Below, piece by piece: positions 1 through 8,714 of a stretch of DNA of 42,470 nt (position 1 is its first letter; the number at the start of each line of letters is the position of its first letter). Source of the DNA: Pseudomonas sp. PB106 (GTDB lineage Bacteria; Pseudomonadota; Gammaproteobacteria; Pseudomonadales; Pseudomonadaceae); NCBI RefSeq assembly GCF_009764645.1, contig NZ_RWIM01000143.1, positions 1-42,470 of the forward strand, read 5' to 3'. The notes under the pieces were generated by a model. It saw only the letters and a program-made list of their open reading frames with translations. It had not been told where the DNA came from and did not search any database. The position numbers and the translations under genes are program-made.

Positions 1-46
1 GGCTGCGATCTTTTGATCTTAAAAACAGGATCAAAAGATCGCAGCC
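1..46. repeat. REP-type inverted repeat, GCTGCGATC class
   Basis: The arms at 1-18 and 29-46 are perfect reverse complements built around GGCTGCGATC. The same core recurs near 1.45, 3.4, 28.4, 36.8 and 38.75 kb. It lies just after the stop of the leftward aminopeptidase gene and could also end its transcript, although no clean T-tract follows. The left side may be cut by the window edge. Confidence 0.8.
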
Positions 47-76
47 TGCGGCAGCTCCAGGGTTACGGCAAAAGGG

Positions 77-1366
77 CTACGGCAATTCGCGGCAGGCGTA
101 GAACGCGCTCAGCACTTTGACCAGGTGCGCCAGGTCGTGGCTACCGCACAGTTCGCGGATCGAGTGCATGGCGAAGGTCGGCAGACCGATATCCACCGTG
201 CGCACGCCGAGGTGGCTGGCGGTGATCGGGCCGATGGTCGAGCCGCAACCCATGTCGCTGCGCACCACGAAGCTTTGCACCGGCACTTCTTCGGCCATGC
301 ACAGGTGACGGAAGAAGCCGGCGGTTTCGCTGTTGGTGGCGTAGCGCTGGTTGCTGTTGACCTTGATCACCGGGCCGGCGTTGAGTTTCGGGCCGTGGTT
401 GGCGTCGTGCTTCTCGGCGTAGTTCGGGTGCACGCCGTGGGCGTTGTCGGCCGAGACCAGCAGGGATTTCTGGATGGTGCGAACGAACTCGTCACCTTCC
501 GGCAGCAGGCGGCGCAGGGTCTGTTCGAGCATCGGGCCATCGGCACCACACGCCGAGCAGGAGCCGACTTCTTCGTGATCGTTGCAGACCAGCACGCAGG
601 TTTCGTCGGTTTCGGCGGTGAGCAGCGCTTGCAGGCCGGCATAGCACGACAATAGGTTGTCGAGGCGCGCGCCGGCAATGAAGTCGCCGTTGAGGCCAAT
701 CACCGCAGCACTTTGCGTGTCGTAGAAACTCAGCTCGTAATCGAGCACGACGTCGGCGTTCAGGCCGTGTTCGCGGGCCAGTTGATCGGTGAGCACGGCG
801 CGGAAATCGACGCGCTCGTCACCGGCGAATTGCGCGAGGATTGGCGGCAATTCGGTCTGCGCATTGATCGCCCAGCCCTGATTGGCTTCACGGTTGAGGT
901 GAATGGCCAGGTTGGGAATGATCGCGATTGGCGCCTTGAAGTCGATCAACTGGCTCTCGACCTTGCCATCGCGGCGGAAGGTCACGCGACCGGCCAGCGA
1001 CAGATCCCGGTCGAACCACGGCGCCAGCAGCGCGCCGCCGTAGACTTCGACGCCCAGTTGCCAGAAGCCTTGGCGCTGCAGTTCCGGCTGCGGCTTGACT
1101 CGCAGGCACGGGCTGTCGGTGTGGGCGCCGACCAAGCGAATGCCGTCGTGCAACGGCGAGTTGCGGCCCATTTTGATCGCGACGATGGAAGAGTCGTTAC
1201 GGGTAACGTAATAGCGGCCGTTGGCCTCGGTGTGCCAGGGCTCACGCTCGTCGAGGCGCACGAAACCGGCAGCCTCCAGACGCTGAACGAGGCTGGCAGT
1301 GGCGTGGAACGGGGTAGGGGAGGCCTTGAGGAAGTCGATCAGGCCTTGGTTCAACTCTTCGCGCAT
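77..1366 (-). CDS. apeB: M18 family aminopeptidase
   Basis: This is a cytosolic metallo-aminopeptidase that removes N-terminal residues, typically acidic or other polar ones, from peptides. The 429-residue length is normal for M18 enzymes. The di-metal site is visible: the AHTDSP motif at about 81-86 supplies His82 and Asp84, and a CNDHEEVGS segment in the middle of the protein carries the acidic ligand pair. A C-terminal MHSIRELCG segment carries the last histidine. The ATG start at 1366 gives the expected family N-terminus, including the SPTPFHA stretch. The gene appears to be monocistronic, with a REP element on each side. In P. aeruginosa, from memory, the homologue sits directly beside rluA; here one extra gene separates the two. 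The family assignment is firm; substrate preference is inferred. Confidence 0.93.
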   Translation of the reverse strand: MREELNQGLIDFLKASPTPFHATASLVQRLEAAGFVRLDEREPWHTEANGRYYVTRNDSSIVAIKMGRNSPLHDGIRLVGAHTDSPCLRVKPQPELQRQGFWQLGVEVYGGALLAPWFDRDLSLAGRVTFRRDGKVESQLIDFKAPIAIIPNLAIHLNREANQGWAINAQTELPPILAQFAGDERVDFRAVLTDQLAREHGLNADVVLDYELSFYDTQSAAVIGLNGDFIAGARLDNLLSCYAGLQALLTAETDETCVLVCNDHEEVGSCSACGADGPMLEQTLRRLLPEGDEFVRTIQKSLLVSADNAHGVHPNYAEKHDANHGPKLNAGPVIKVNSNQRYATNSETAGFFRHLCMAEEVPVQSFVVRSDMGCGSTIGPITASHLGVRTVDIGLPTFAMHSIRELCGSHDLAHLVKVLSAFYACRELP

Positions 1367-1436
1367 AAGAAGCTCCAGACAGCAATGGGCGGGAGTTTAA
1401 CGCATCGGTCGGGGAATTGAATCCGAACCGAAACCC

Positions 1437-1521
1437 TGTAGGCGCTGCGGCACGCTGCGATCTTTTGATTTTGATTGCAAAAAGCAGAATCAGAAGATCG
1501 CAGCGTGGCGCAGCTCCTACC
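1437..1521. repeat. REP-type inverted repeat, GCTGCGATC class (diverged)
   Basis: The arms at about 1438-1470 and 1490-1521 read TGTAGGCGCTGCGG...GCTGCGATCTTTTGA and its near complement. They carry several mismatches relative to the other copies. The element fills the gap between the aminopeptidase start and the end of the next leftward gene. Confidence 0.75.
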
Positions 1522-1533
1522 GGGTACGGATTC

Positions 1534-2634
1534 TCAGCGAGTCGTCAGAACGCGTTTTTTCAGGTAGTTCATGATGATTTTTTCATCTTCGGGCTTGTCC
1601 GGGCGCGGCAGTTGTTTTGGCCAACGGCTCTGGTTGAGCAGCTTTTTCTGTCGGCTCTCGTCCCAGCGCAGAATTTCCCGCGAGGCGCATTCCCACCATT
1701 CGTGGCGGCAAGCGCTGTAGTACGGGCCTTCCGGCGCGGCACTGCCATACAGCAGATCGCGCCCGACCTTGCGCATCGCGCCGTTCTGGTTGCGCAGCTT
1801 CCATTTGATTTTCAGGCGTTGCCAGGCCGAGGGAAACGGTTTCACTCGCGGCACATTGCTGCACAGGTCGACCAGGCGTTGGCTGAAGACTTCGCCATGT
1901 TGCGAAAAGAAGTACGTCTGCATCGCATGGAAAAAGCGTTTTTCGGCGAAGTAGTGATAAACGTATCTACGCGCTTCAGCCACCGGCCGGTGGCGCATGG
2001 CGTACGACAGGGCAATCTGTTCGATGGTGTGGATCTCGAAACCGCCCATGGTCCATTCATCGATCAGGCGGATCGACTCCTCGAACAGCGCCGCGTCATT
2101 TTCGGTGACACCACACAAACCGCTGTTGTAGAGCTTGAAACCGTTGTCCGGCGTCACGCCATGGACGCTGAGGTCACGGCCGAGTTTCAGATAATCGCTG
2201 CGCTCGTGGACGTCCTTCCATTCGTACTCGAAGCGGTCCATCACCGAGCGGTTCGGCTCGATGAGGTCGAACAGACGATTCGGGTGGCTGGTGAACAGCG
2301 TGTCGGTGTCGACGAACAGGGTTTTTTCCGCCAGTTGCATGCCGGCGGCGATGGCGCAGGCTTTGCGCCGATGGTGATAGCCGTGCTTGCCTTGCCAGCG
2401 CGTCAGGGTCGCTTCGTCCAGCAGCACGGTGTCGACTGGCCAGCCAGCGTAATCCTGCGGGCGATCGGTGAGAATCCGGATCGCCGGGCGTTGGCCGTTT
2501 TGCGCCTGGGACAGCACCGTGAGGATGCTGAACTTGGCTTCGCGGCGGTAGACGTCCTGGTTGCCGTAAATCAGGTACAGCAACTGGTGACGGACTTTCT
2601 TGAGGGGTGTCGCCAGGGAATCGATACAACTCAT
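1534..2634 (-). CDS. Glycosyltransferase-8-like hypothetical protein
   Basis: The 366-residue product has no signal peptide or membrane segment. A FVDTDTLF segment around residues 105-112 looks like the metal-binding DxD motif of GT-A glycosyltransferases. A downstream YNSGLCGV resembles the NSG motif of GT8 (glycogenin/LgtC-like) enzymes, so I infer a nucleotide-sugar transferase, but no acceptor or pathway is visible. I chose the ATG at 2634; the frame extends eight codons upstream to a TTG at 2658 that is also possible. No glycan-biosynthesis genes are nearby. It sits between apeB and rluA, which I recall as adjacent in P. aeruginosa, so it may be a lineage-specific insertion. Confidence 0.6.
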   Translation of the reverse strand: MSCIDSLATPLKKVRHQLLYLIYGNQDVYRREAKFSILTVLSQAQNGQRPAIRILTDRPQDYAGWPVDTVLLDEATLTRWQGKHGYHHRRKACAIAAGMQLAEKTLFVDTDTLFTSHPNRLFDLIEPNRSVMDRFEYEWKDVHERSDYLKLGRDLSVHGVTPDNGFKLYNSGLCGVTENDAALFEESIRLIDEWTMGGFEIHTIEQIALSYAMRHRPVAEARRYVYHYFAEKRFFHAMQTYFFSQHGEVFSQRLVDLCSNVPRVKPFPSAWQRLKIKWKLRNQNGAMRKVGRDLLYGSAAPEGPYYSACRHEWWECASREILRWDESRQKKLLNQSRWPKQLPRPDKPEDEKIIMNYLKKRVLTTR

Positions 2635-2681
2635 CCGAAACAAAATCCTTTCCAACAACAGGACGGCCGCTCAGGCAATCC

Positions 2682-3317
2682 TTAAAACGGTGCCGGGCAT
2701 TCGAAGCGCAAGCGTTCGCCTGTCTGCGGGTGGGTGAAGCTCAGCATGCTCGCGTGCAGGCACAGGCGAGGCCAGGCAGCGAGGGCTTGTTCGTGGGCAT
2801 AAAGCCCGTCACCCAATAGCGGGTGACCGATCGACAGCATATGCACGCGTAACTGGTGCGAACGCCCGGTAATCGGTGTCAGTTCAACCCGGCACCAGTC
2901 GCCGCAACGTTCCAGCACGCGCCAGAAGGTCAGCGCATGTTTGCCGAATTCGTGATCGACCACGTGACGCGGTTTGGTCGGCGGATCGTAGCGCAGGGGC
3001 AGGTCGATGCTGCCGCTGTCCAGTTCCGGTTGACCCCAGGCCAGGGCAGTGTAGGCCTTCTCTGTTTCACGGTCGTGAAACTGGCGTGACAGTTCGCGGT
3101 GCGTGTCAGCGTCACGCGCGAGCAGAATGATGCCGGAGGTTTCCCAGTCCAGACGATGGACGATGCGCGCCTCCGGGTAGCCGTTTTCCTGCAGGCGGGT
3201 AATCAGGCAATCCTTGTTGTCGTCGGCGCGACCGGGCACCGAGAGCAGCAACGTCGGTTTGTCGACCACCAATACGGCGGCGTCCTGATGGATGATGCGG
3301 ATGTTGGACAACGGCAT
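2682..3317 (-). CDS. rluA: RluA-family pseudouridine synthase
   Basis: The enzyme isomerises uridine to pseudouridine in structured RNA. RluA itself is dual-specific for 23S rRNA U746 and tRNA U32. The 211-residue protein is the short RluA form, with no N-terminal S4 domain. The catalytic motif is IVHRLDWETSG, with Asp57 as nucleophile, and the C-terminal half carries the family segment TGRSHQLRVHM. The ATG at 3317 gives the expected start (MPLSNIRII). It lies upstream of a REP element and downstream of minE on the same strand, matching the rluA-minE order I recall from P. aeruginosa. Family certain; substrate inferred from length and synteny. Confidence 0.88.
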   Translation of the reverse strand: MPLSNIRIIHQDAAVLVVDKPTLLLSVPGRADDNKDCLITRLQENGYPEARIVHRLDWETSGIILLARDADTHRELSRQFHDRETEKAYTALAWGQPELDSGSIDLPLRYDPPTKPRHVVDHEFGKHALTFWRVLERCGDWCRVELTPITGRSHQLRVHMLSIGHPLLGDGLYAHEQALAAWPRLCLHASMLSFTHPQTGERLRFECPAPF

Positions 3318-3370
3318 TAAAACAGCCTCGTAACAAATGCCAACGGCGGCTCGGGACTGCTGATAACCCC

Positions 3371-3443
3371 TGTAGGAGCTGCCGAAGGCTGCGAACTTTT
3401 GACTTTGAGGATCAAAAGATCGCAGCCTTCGGCAGCTCCTACA
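3371..3443. repeat. REP-type inverted repeat, GCTGCGATC class
   Basis: The outer arms TGTAGGAGCTGCCGAAGGCTGCGA and its near-perfect complement flank a short AT-rich centre. The element occupies the minE-rluA gap and could act as a transcript-end hairpin for the min operon. Confidence 0.85.
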
Positions 3444-3487
3444 CGAGCATCAACAGCCCGAGCCGCCGTAGCGACTACCCAATCGAC

Positions 3488-3742
3488 TCAGCGATCGGGC
3501 AGGGTGATGTTGAGTTCCAGAATCGAGCAACTGCCCTGGCTTTCCAGTGCAACATGTACGTCGTCGTTGCCGATGTTGACGTACTTGCGGATCACGTCGA
3601 CCAGTTCCTTCTGCAAGGCTGGCAAGTAATCCGGCGTGCTGCGCTGGCCGCGCTCATGCGCCACGATGATCTGTAGACGCTCTTTCGCTACCGAGGCGGT
3701 ACTTGGCTTTTTGTTGGCACGAAAGAAGTCAAAAAGGTTCAT
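3488..3742 (-). CDS. minE: Cell division topological specificity factor MinE
   Basis: MinE stimulates the MinD ATPase at the membrane and drives the pole-to-pole oscillation that keeps Z-rings at mid-cell. The 84-residue length and the N-terminal MNLFDFFR membrane-targeting segment are typical, followed by the MinD-contact helix (KERLQIIVAHER) and the C-terminal dimer domain (ILELNITLPD). Its ATG overlaps the minD stop by one base (TAATG), so translation is probably coupled. It is the last gene of minC-minD-minE. Confidence 0.97.
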   Translation of the reverse strand: MNLFDFFRANKKPSTASVAKERLQIIVAHERGQRSTPDYLPALQKELVDVIRKYVNIGNDDVHVALESQGSCSILELNITLPDR

Positions 3743-4554
3743 TACCTACCTCCAAACAGGCGCTCGAAGAATCCCTTCTTCTCGACATCGAGGAAACGGT
3801 GGGCTTTTTCTTTGCCCAGCAAGCGGTCGACGGTATCGCTGTAAGCCTGACCGGCATCGCTCTGGTCGTCGAGAATCACTGGTACGCCCTGGTTGGATGC
3901 CTTGAGCACCGCCTGGGATTCCGGGATCACGCCGAGCAGGGTTACCGAGAGGATTTCCTTGACGTCTTCAACGCCAAGCATCTCGCCTTTTTCCACACGC
4001 TCTGGATGGTAGCGAGTGATCAGCAGGTGTTCCTTGATCGGGTCTTCGCCACGTTCGGCGCGACGCGATTTGCTCGCCAGCAGGCCGAGCATGCGGTCCG
4101 AATCTCGTACCGAGGAGACTTCCGGGTTGGTCACGACGATCGCTTCGTCAGCGAAGTACATGGCCAGGTGTGCACCTTTCTCGATGCCTGCCGGGGAGTC
4201 GCAGACGACGAACTCGAATTGTTCCTTGAGCTCCATCAGGACTTTTTCCACGCCTTCGACAGTCAGCGCGTCTTTGTCGCGGGTCTGACTGGCGGCCAGT
4301 ACGTAGAGGTTTTCCAGGCGCTTGTCTTTGATCAGTGCCTGTTGCAGGTTGGCTTCGCCGTTGACCACGTTGACGAAGTCATACACCACGCGGCGCTCGC
4401 AACCCATGATCAGGTCAAGGTTACGCAAGCCCACGTCGAAGTCGACGATCACTGTTTTGTGGCCGCGCAGAGCGAGGCCGGTACCGATAGCGGCGCTGGT
4501 GGTGGTCTTACCCACACCACCCTTGCCGGATGTAACCACGAGAATCTTGGCCAA
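3742..4554 (-). CDS. minD: Septum site-determining ATPase MinD
   Basis: MinD is a ParA/MinD-type ATPase that binds the inner membrane as an ATP dimer, recruits MinC and is displaced by MinE. The 270-residue protein shows the deviant Walker A motif GKGGVGKTT at residues 10-18, with the signature Lys11 and the P-loop Lys16. It ends with the amphipathic membrane-targeting helix KKGFFERLFGG. The start codon is TTG at 4554 (MAKILVVTSG), so translation initiation is probably weak. The gene follows minC after a 169-base gap and overlaps minE by one base. Confidence 0.97.
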   Translation of the reverse strand: MAKILVVTSGKGGVGKTTTSAAIGTGLALRGHKTVIVDFDVGLRNLDLIMGCERRVVYDFVNVVNGEANLQQALIKDKRLENLYVLAASQTRDKDALTVEGVEKVLMELKEQFEFVVCDSPAGIEKGAHLAMYFADEAIVVTNPEVSSVRDSDRMLGLLASKSRRAERGEDPIKEHLLITRYHPERVEKGEMLGVEDVKEILSVTLLGVIPESQAVLKASNQGVPVILDDQSDAGQAYSDTVDRLLGKEKAHRFLDVEKKGFFERLFGGR

Positions 4555-4723
4555 GGTGTTTCACCCCTAAGGAAGAAGGACTTTTTAGCCCCTGAAAAAC
4601 ATCTCTTGAAAACTACTGCAGTCGGACAGCCTTGGCTGGAATTTGGCTTTGGGCCTTTTTCCTACTTCGTTTGAGCCGTTTTCGCTACGTTTTAGAGATG
4701 CTTGGAAAATGCGGCAGTATCCG

Positions 4724-5461
4724 TTAAAGCCGAATGATGTTCAACACGTCGCCCGACAGGCTGACCTGTACGCCCGAGCCCCACATTGGGTCGCGGCGCA
4801 AATCTTCGGAAACCTTGTAATGACCGGCGATGGAGATCAGTTCAGCGCTCAATTGCTGACAGAAAATCCGTGCCTTGGTATCACCCTTCACGCCGGCCAG
4901 CGCCCGACCACGCATCGGGCCGTATACATGGATGTTGCCATCGGCAAGAAGTTCCGCCCCCGGACTGACCGAGGACACCACCACCAAATCGCCACCCTGC
5001 GCGTATATCTGTTGGCCACCACGTACTGGCGTGGTGATGACGCGGGTCTGTTTGACGGTCGGCTCAGGCGGCTTTTCCGGCTTCTTCTTAACTTCGGCTT
5101 CGGCCATTTCCAGCGGTCGTTCGCGGGCGCCGGAGGGCGGCAACACGGGGATGTCGATAGCGATGGCGGCGGCGATGTCTTCGATGCGGCTGGCGCGAAT
5201 CGCCAGGGTGCGCAGGCCATGTTGGCGGCACACGCGCATCAGGCCCGGCAGATCGACGGCGCCTTCGCCCGGCGGCAGTTTGTCCAGCGCCAGAACCAGC
5301 GGCGCGTTGCTGAAGAAATTCGGCGCCTGCGCAACTTTGGCGGCCAATTGCCGATCGAGGCTGTCGAGGTCGTTACGGGCCAGTTCCAGCACGGTAATGG
5401 CCAGCATGCTGCCCTTCAACTGGAACACGGGATCTTGGTCTAACGGTTCGGTTTTGCTCAT
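4724..5461 (-). CDS. minC: Septum site-determining protein MinC
   Basis: MinC is the FtsZ inhibitor of the Min system; MinD carries it to the poles. The 245-residue product has the N-terminal FtsZ-binding domain, a proline/lysine-rich linker at about 105-125 and a C-terminal beta-helical MinD-binding domain (VVVSSVSPGAEL, DGNIHVYGPMRGRA). The frame is open upstream to 5527, but the ATG at 5461 (MSKTEPLDQDP) matches the family start, and the extra 22 residues do not look conserved. It is divergent from the lipid A acyltransferase gene. It precedes minD by 169 bases, longer than usual inside an operon, so minDE may also have its own promoter. Confidence 0.94.
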   Translation of the reverse strand: MSKTEPLDQDPVFQLKGSMLAITVLELARNDLDSLDRQLAAKVAQAPNFFSNAPLVLALDKLPPGEGAVDLPGLMRVCRQHGLRTLAIRASRIEDIAAAIAIDIPVLPPSGARERPLEMAEAEVKKKPEKPPEPTVKQTRVITTPVRGGQQIYAQGGDLVVVSSVSPGAELLADGNIHVYGPMRGRALAGVKGDTKARIFCQQLSAELISIAGHYKVSEDLRRDPMWGSGVQVSLSGDVLNIIRL

Positions 5462-5578
5462 GTCGGCATACAACGGCTTGTCACTAAAAGTGCCGAGACT
5501 TATAACGAGAACGCCCGCAGGCCGCAAGCCGGGTCGAACGATGTAGAATGCGCGGCCACTGTATTTACGGAAGCTTTA

Positions 5579-6511
5579 ATGGATCGCCCGCGTTTTCGAA
5601 AAGCATTTCTTGCTCCACGCTTCTGGCCGCTCTGGTGCGGCTTGGGGCTTTTGTGGCTGATCGTGCAGCTGCCGTATCCGGCGTTGCTGACCATCGGTCG
5701 AGTTTTGGGTGCGTTGATGTATCGCTTCGCCGGCGACCGACGGCGCATCGCCAAGCGCAATCTGGAATTGTGCTTCCCGGAAAAATCCGCCGCCGAGCGT
5801 AAGCGCCTGCTCAAGGAAAATTTTGCCTCCACCGGCATCGCATTTTTTGAAATGGCGATGAGTTGGTGGTGGTCGCGCAAACGCCTGGCGAAACTGGCCC
5901 ACGTCGAAGGTCTGGAGCATTTGCAAAAAGCCCGGCGTGAAGGCAAGGGTGTGATTTTGATGGCGGTGCATTTCACCACCCTGGAAATCGGCGCGGCGTT
6001 GCTCGGTCAGCAGCACACCATCGATGGCATGTACCGCGAACACAAAAATCCGTTGTTCGACTACATCCAGCGTCAGGGCCGTGAGCGACATAATCTTGAT
6101 TCGCTGGCCGTGGAGCGTGACGACGTGCGCGGCATGCTCAAGTTGCTGCGTTCGGGACGGGCGATCTGGTATGCGCCAGATCAGGACTACGGCGCCAAGC
6201 AGAGTATCTTCGTGCCGCTGTTCGGCATTCAGGCCGCGACCGTGACCGCGACCACCAAATTTGCCCGCCTGGGTAAGGCGTTGGTGGTGCCGTTCACACA
6301 GGAGCGTCTGGCCGATGGCAGTGGTTATCGTCTGGTCGTACATCCGCCGCTGGAAGATTTCCCGGGCGAGACCGAGGAAGCCGACTGCATCCGCATCAAT
6401 CAATGGGTCGAAGGCGTTTTGCGCGATTGCCCGGAGCAATACCTGTGGGCGCATCGGCGCTTCAAGAGCCGGCCACCGGGCGAGCCGAAGCTGTACGCCA
6501 AACGCAGTTGA
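5579..6511 (+). CDS. htrB: Lipid A biosynthesis lauroyl acyltransferase
   Basis: This inner-membrane enzyme of the LpxL/HtrB/MsbB family adds a secondary acyl chain from acyl-ACP to Kdo-lipid A or its equivalent. The 310-residue protein has one N-terminal membrane segment (about 14-32). The catalytic HX4E motif is His131 to Glu136 in AVHFTTLEIG. The DRRRIAKRNLELCFPE stretch and the C-terminal YLWAHRRFKSRP are family signatures. The ATG at 5579 follows an AAGC-type weak ribosome site. It diverges from minC, as its homologue does in P. aeruginosa, and is followed after 35 bases by the patatin gene. Which acyl position it modifies cannot be told from sequence; other paralogues are likely elsewhere in the genome. 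Confidence 0.9.
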   Translation: MDRPRFRKAFLAPRFWPLWCGLGLLWLIVQLPYPALLTIGRVLGALMYRFAGDRRRIAKRNLELCFPEKSAAERKRLLKENFASTGIAFFEMAMSWWWSRKRLAKLAHVEGLEHLQKARREGKGVILMAVHFTTLEIGAALLGQQHTIDGMYREHKNPLFDYIQRQGRERHNLDSLAVERDDVRGMLKLLRSGRAIWYAPDQDYGAKQSIFVPLFGIQAATVTATTKFARLGKALVVPFTQERLADGSGYRLVVHPPLEDFPGETEEADCIRINQWVEGVLRDCPEQYLWAHRRFKSRPPGEPKLYAKRS

Positions 6512-6546
6512 TTGATCCATCCCCTTAAGCACCATGGAGTGTTGCG

Positions 6547-7719
6547 ATGAGCCCTGCTGAACCGGTCACAGGTTTGATTCTTTCCGGCGGCGGGGCTCGG
6601 GCGGCGTATCAGGTGGGCGTGCTGGCAGCGATTGCCGAGTTGCTGCCGTTGGGGGCGGACAATCCGTTCCCGGTGATCGTCGGCACTTCCGCTGGCGCGA
6701 TCAATGCGGTCAGCCTCGCCAGCGGCGCCACGGATTTTCGCGCGGCCATCGAACGCCTCACATTATTCTGGCAAGGCTTTCGCAGCCACCGCGTGCTGCG
6801 CAGTGACTGGCCCGGCGTGATCCGTCAGGCCAGCCGTTTTGTCAGCCACAGCTTGCTCGGCCTCGGTCGGCATCTGCCGGTGGCACTGCTCAACAGTTCG
6901 CCGCTGCGCGAACTGCTCAATGAAAAACTGCACATGCCCGGCATCGCCGAGTCCATCGCGCGCAAGCAGTTGCACGCGGTGGCGGTGACCGCGTTCGGCT
7001 ATGAGTCGGGGCAGGCGGTGACGTTCTATCAGGGCGGCGGCAGGATCGATTCGTGGCTGCGCCATCGGCGCATTGGTGTGCCGACAGCGTTGTCGGTGGA
7101 TCACTTGCTGGCCAGTTCGGCGATTCCGCTGTTGTTCGCGCCGGTGAAAATCGGTGATGAATATTTCGGCGACGGCGCGGTGCGGCAATCGGCGCCAATC
7201 AGTCCGGCGCTGCATCTTGGCGCCAGCCGCGTGCTGGTGATCGGCGTCAGCGGCAACCCGCGCGGTTTCGATCCACAACAACCGCTGGAACGCACCTACA
7301 CGGGGCAACAGCCGACGTTGGCGCAGATCGGCGGGCACATGCTCAACAGTACGTTCATTGACAGTCTGGAGAGCGACATCGAGTTGTTGCAGCGTCTCAA
7401 CCAATTCAGCCATTTGATGCCCGCCGGTACGCCAACACGAGAACTGGGCGTGGCGCCGGTGGAGGTGCTGGTGATTTCGCCGAGTCAGCCGATCGATGAG
7501 ATTGCGGCGCGGCATCGTCAGGAATTGCCGGCGGCGTTGCGCTTGTTCTTGCGTGGGCCGGGGGCGACCAAAACGAGCGGGGCAGGGGTGCTGAGTTACC
7601 TGTTGTTCGAGGCGGGGTATTGCAGCGAGTTGATCGATTTGGGGCGACGGGATGCATTGGCCAAGCGTGAAGAGTTGTGCCGGTTTTTGGGGATAACCGA
7701 GGCGGTGGCTCCCGCCTGA
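6547..7719 (+). CDS. Patatin-like phospholipase
   Basis: The 390-residue protein is a predicted acyl hydrolase with a Ser-Asp dyad. It has the oxyanion motif SGGGAR (13-18), the nucleophile elbow GTSAG with Ser48, and the catalytic Asp209 in FGDGAVRQ. There is no signal peptide, so it is probably cytosolic or membrane-associated rather than secreted, unlike ExoU-type toxins. A C-terminal stretch of about 120 residues lies beyond the core (GPGATKTSGAG and onward), as in the DUF3336-free bacterial patatins. It follows htrB after 35 bases, with a GGAG ribosome site, suggesting co-transcription and a link to envelope lipid turnover. That link is inference. Confidence 0.88.
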   Translation: MSPAEPVTGLILSGGGARAAYQVGVLAAIAELLPLGADNPFPVIVGTSAGAINAVSLASGATDFRAAIERLTLFWQGFRSHRVLRSDWPGVIRQASRFVSHSLLGLGRHLPVALLNSSPLRELLNEKLHMPGIAESIARKQLHAVAVTAFGYESGQAVTFYQGGGRIDSWLRHRRIGVPTALSVDHLLASSAIPLLFAPVKIGDEYFGDGAVRQSAPISPALHLGASRVLVIGVSGNPRGFDPQQPLERTYTGQQPTLAQIGGHMLNSTFIDSLESDIELLQRLNQFSHLMPAGTPTRELGVAPVEVLVISPSQPIDEIAARHRQELPAALRLFLRGPGATKTSGAGVLSYLLFEAGYCSELIDLGRRDALAKREELCRFLGITEAVAPA

Positions 7720-7736
7720 AATTGGCGGTGCGGCTA

Positions 7737-7826
7737 ATCGCTGGCAAGCCAGCTCCCACAGGTTTTTGGGTGAACAAAATAATTGTGTGCGACACAAAAC
7801 CCTGTGGGAGCTGGCTTGCCAGCGAT
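7737..7826. repeat. REP pair, GTGGGAGCTGGCTTGCCAGCGAT class
   Basis: The arms ATCGCTGGCAAGCCAGCTCCCACAGG (from 7737) and the complement (ending 7826) are near perfect over about 26 bases, with a 37-base centre. The pair lies between convergent patatin and Tsx-like genes. Each arm contains its own small palindrome (CTGGCAAGCCAG), which is typical of REPIN units in Pseudomonas. Confidence 0.88.
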
Positions 7827-7857
7827 GGCGTCTTCGCAGACGCCACTTACACCTGCA

Positions 7858-8643
7858 TCAGAAGTGGAACTTCACCAGGAAGTTGGTCACGCTCTGATTG
7901 GTCTTGAAGGCACCGGTGTCGTCGATGCCGTACTTGTCTTTCCAGTAGTCGTATTCAACACCGACATACAACTGCTTCTCGCCGAAATTCAGCGCCTTGC
8001 CCAAGTCGTATTTGACCTGTGGGTTGAAGTGCAGGTTGGCGTGGTAATCGCCTTTGGAGTTGGAATCGTTGTCGGTCACCCAGTCCATGTAGCCGTCGAT
8101 CAGGATGTTCGACTTGCCGACGGGGATGGTGTAGGACCAGACCGGGGTGATCTGCCAGACGTTGTCACCAGCACGCGGCCCTTCGGTGTGGCGCTGATAG
8201 AAGTTCAACTGGAAGTAGTCGAAGCCCGGGATGGCCAGGTCGAAGCCTGGGCCGATCAGATAGGACTCGGTGTCACCTTCGCCGAACTCGTAGGTCATCG
8301 CCAGCAGGACGTCTTTGATCGGGCCGAACTCGATCTTCTGGTCGAGCACCTTGCCCAGCGAGATGCGCGGGCTGAACTCACCGTAGTAGGTGTTCGGACC
8401 GTTGCTGAAGTCCTTGCCACCGTTGTAGAAGATCTTGTCGAAGAAGAAGAAGTTGTCGCCGTACGTCCACGCATCGGCGTGTTCGAAGGTGACGGTCTGC
8501 TGGATGCGCGGGTTGACCTGGAAGTCCTTGCCGTACAGATAGGTCAGGCTGTTGTTCTGCCATTGCAGCAGGCCATCGGCCATGGCCTGGCCCCCGGCCA
8601 ACATCGATCCCGCAAGCATCAGGCTGGTGCACATACGTTTCAT
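7858..8643 (-). CDS. Tsx-like nucleoside-specific outer-membrane channel (copy 1)
   Basis: This is a predicted outer-membrane beta-barrel of the Tsx family (channel for nucleosides and related solutes), 261 residues. A signal peptide ends near GGQAMA (residue about 22). Mature barrel strands alternate aromatic and polar residues, for example FEHADAWTYGDNFFFFDKIF, and the last residue is Phe (KFHF), the usual BAM recognition end. The companion gene at 9017 encodes a barrel that aligns almost without gaps and is similar throughout, so the two arose by duplication. The gene is upstream of the urate catabolic block on the same strand, which supports a role in purine or nucleoside entry. Substrate is inferred. 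Confidence 0.88.
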   Translation of the reverse strand: MKRMCTSLMLAGSMLAGGQAMADGLLQWQNNSLTYLYGKDFQVNPRIQQTVTFEHADAWTYGDNFFFFDKIFYNGGKDFSNGPNTYYGEFSPRISLGKVLDQKIEFGPIKDVLLAMTYEFGEGDTESYLIGPGFDLAIPGFDYFQLNFYQRHTEGPRAGDNVWQITPVWSYTIPVGKSNILIDGYMDWVTDNDSNSKGDYHANLHFNPQVKYDLGKALNFGEKQLYVGVEYDYWKDKYGIDDTGAFKTNQSVTNFLVKFHF

Positions 8644-8689
8644 TCGGTTGCTCCCAAAGTAGGTGTTCCACGTTTATTTTTTTAAGATC

Positions 8690-8714
8690 GGCGCTCTGGT
8701 GTGGCGCCTTTTTT
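8690..8714 (+). terminator. Rightward hairpin with T-tract
   Basis: A GGCGC stem (8690-8694) pairs with GCGCC (8704-8708) and is followed by six T. It faces right, although both neighbouring genes run left. Confidence 0.45.

Noticed and set aside
1417..2685. Long open frame (422 codons) on the plus strand opposite the GT8-like gene
   Set aside because: It is the mirror of a better-supported minus-strand gene with a DxD motif and a plausible start; its translation lacks recognisable domains and begins inside a REP pair.
7783..8685. Plus-strand open frame across the first Tsx-like gene
   Set aside because: It is Val-rich low-complexity translation opposite a clear signal peptide and beta-barrel gene; an antisense artefact of G+C-rich codon bias.
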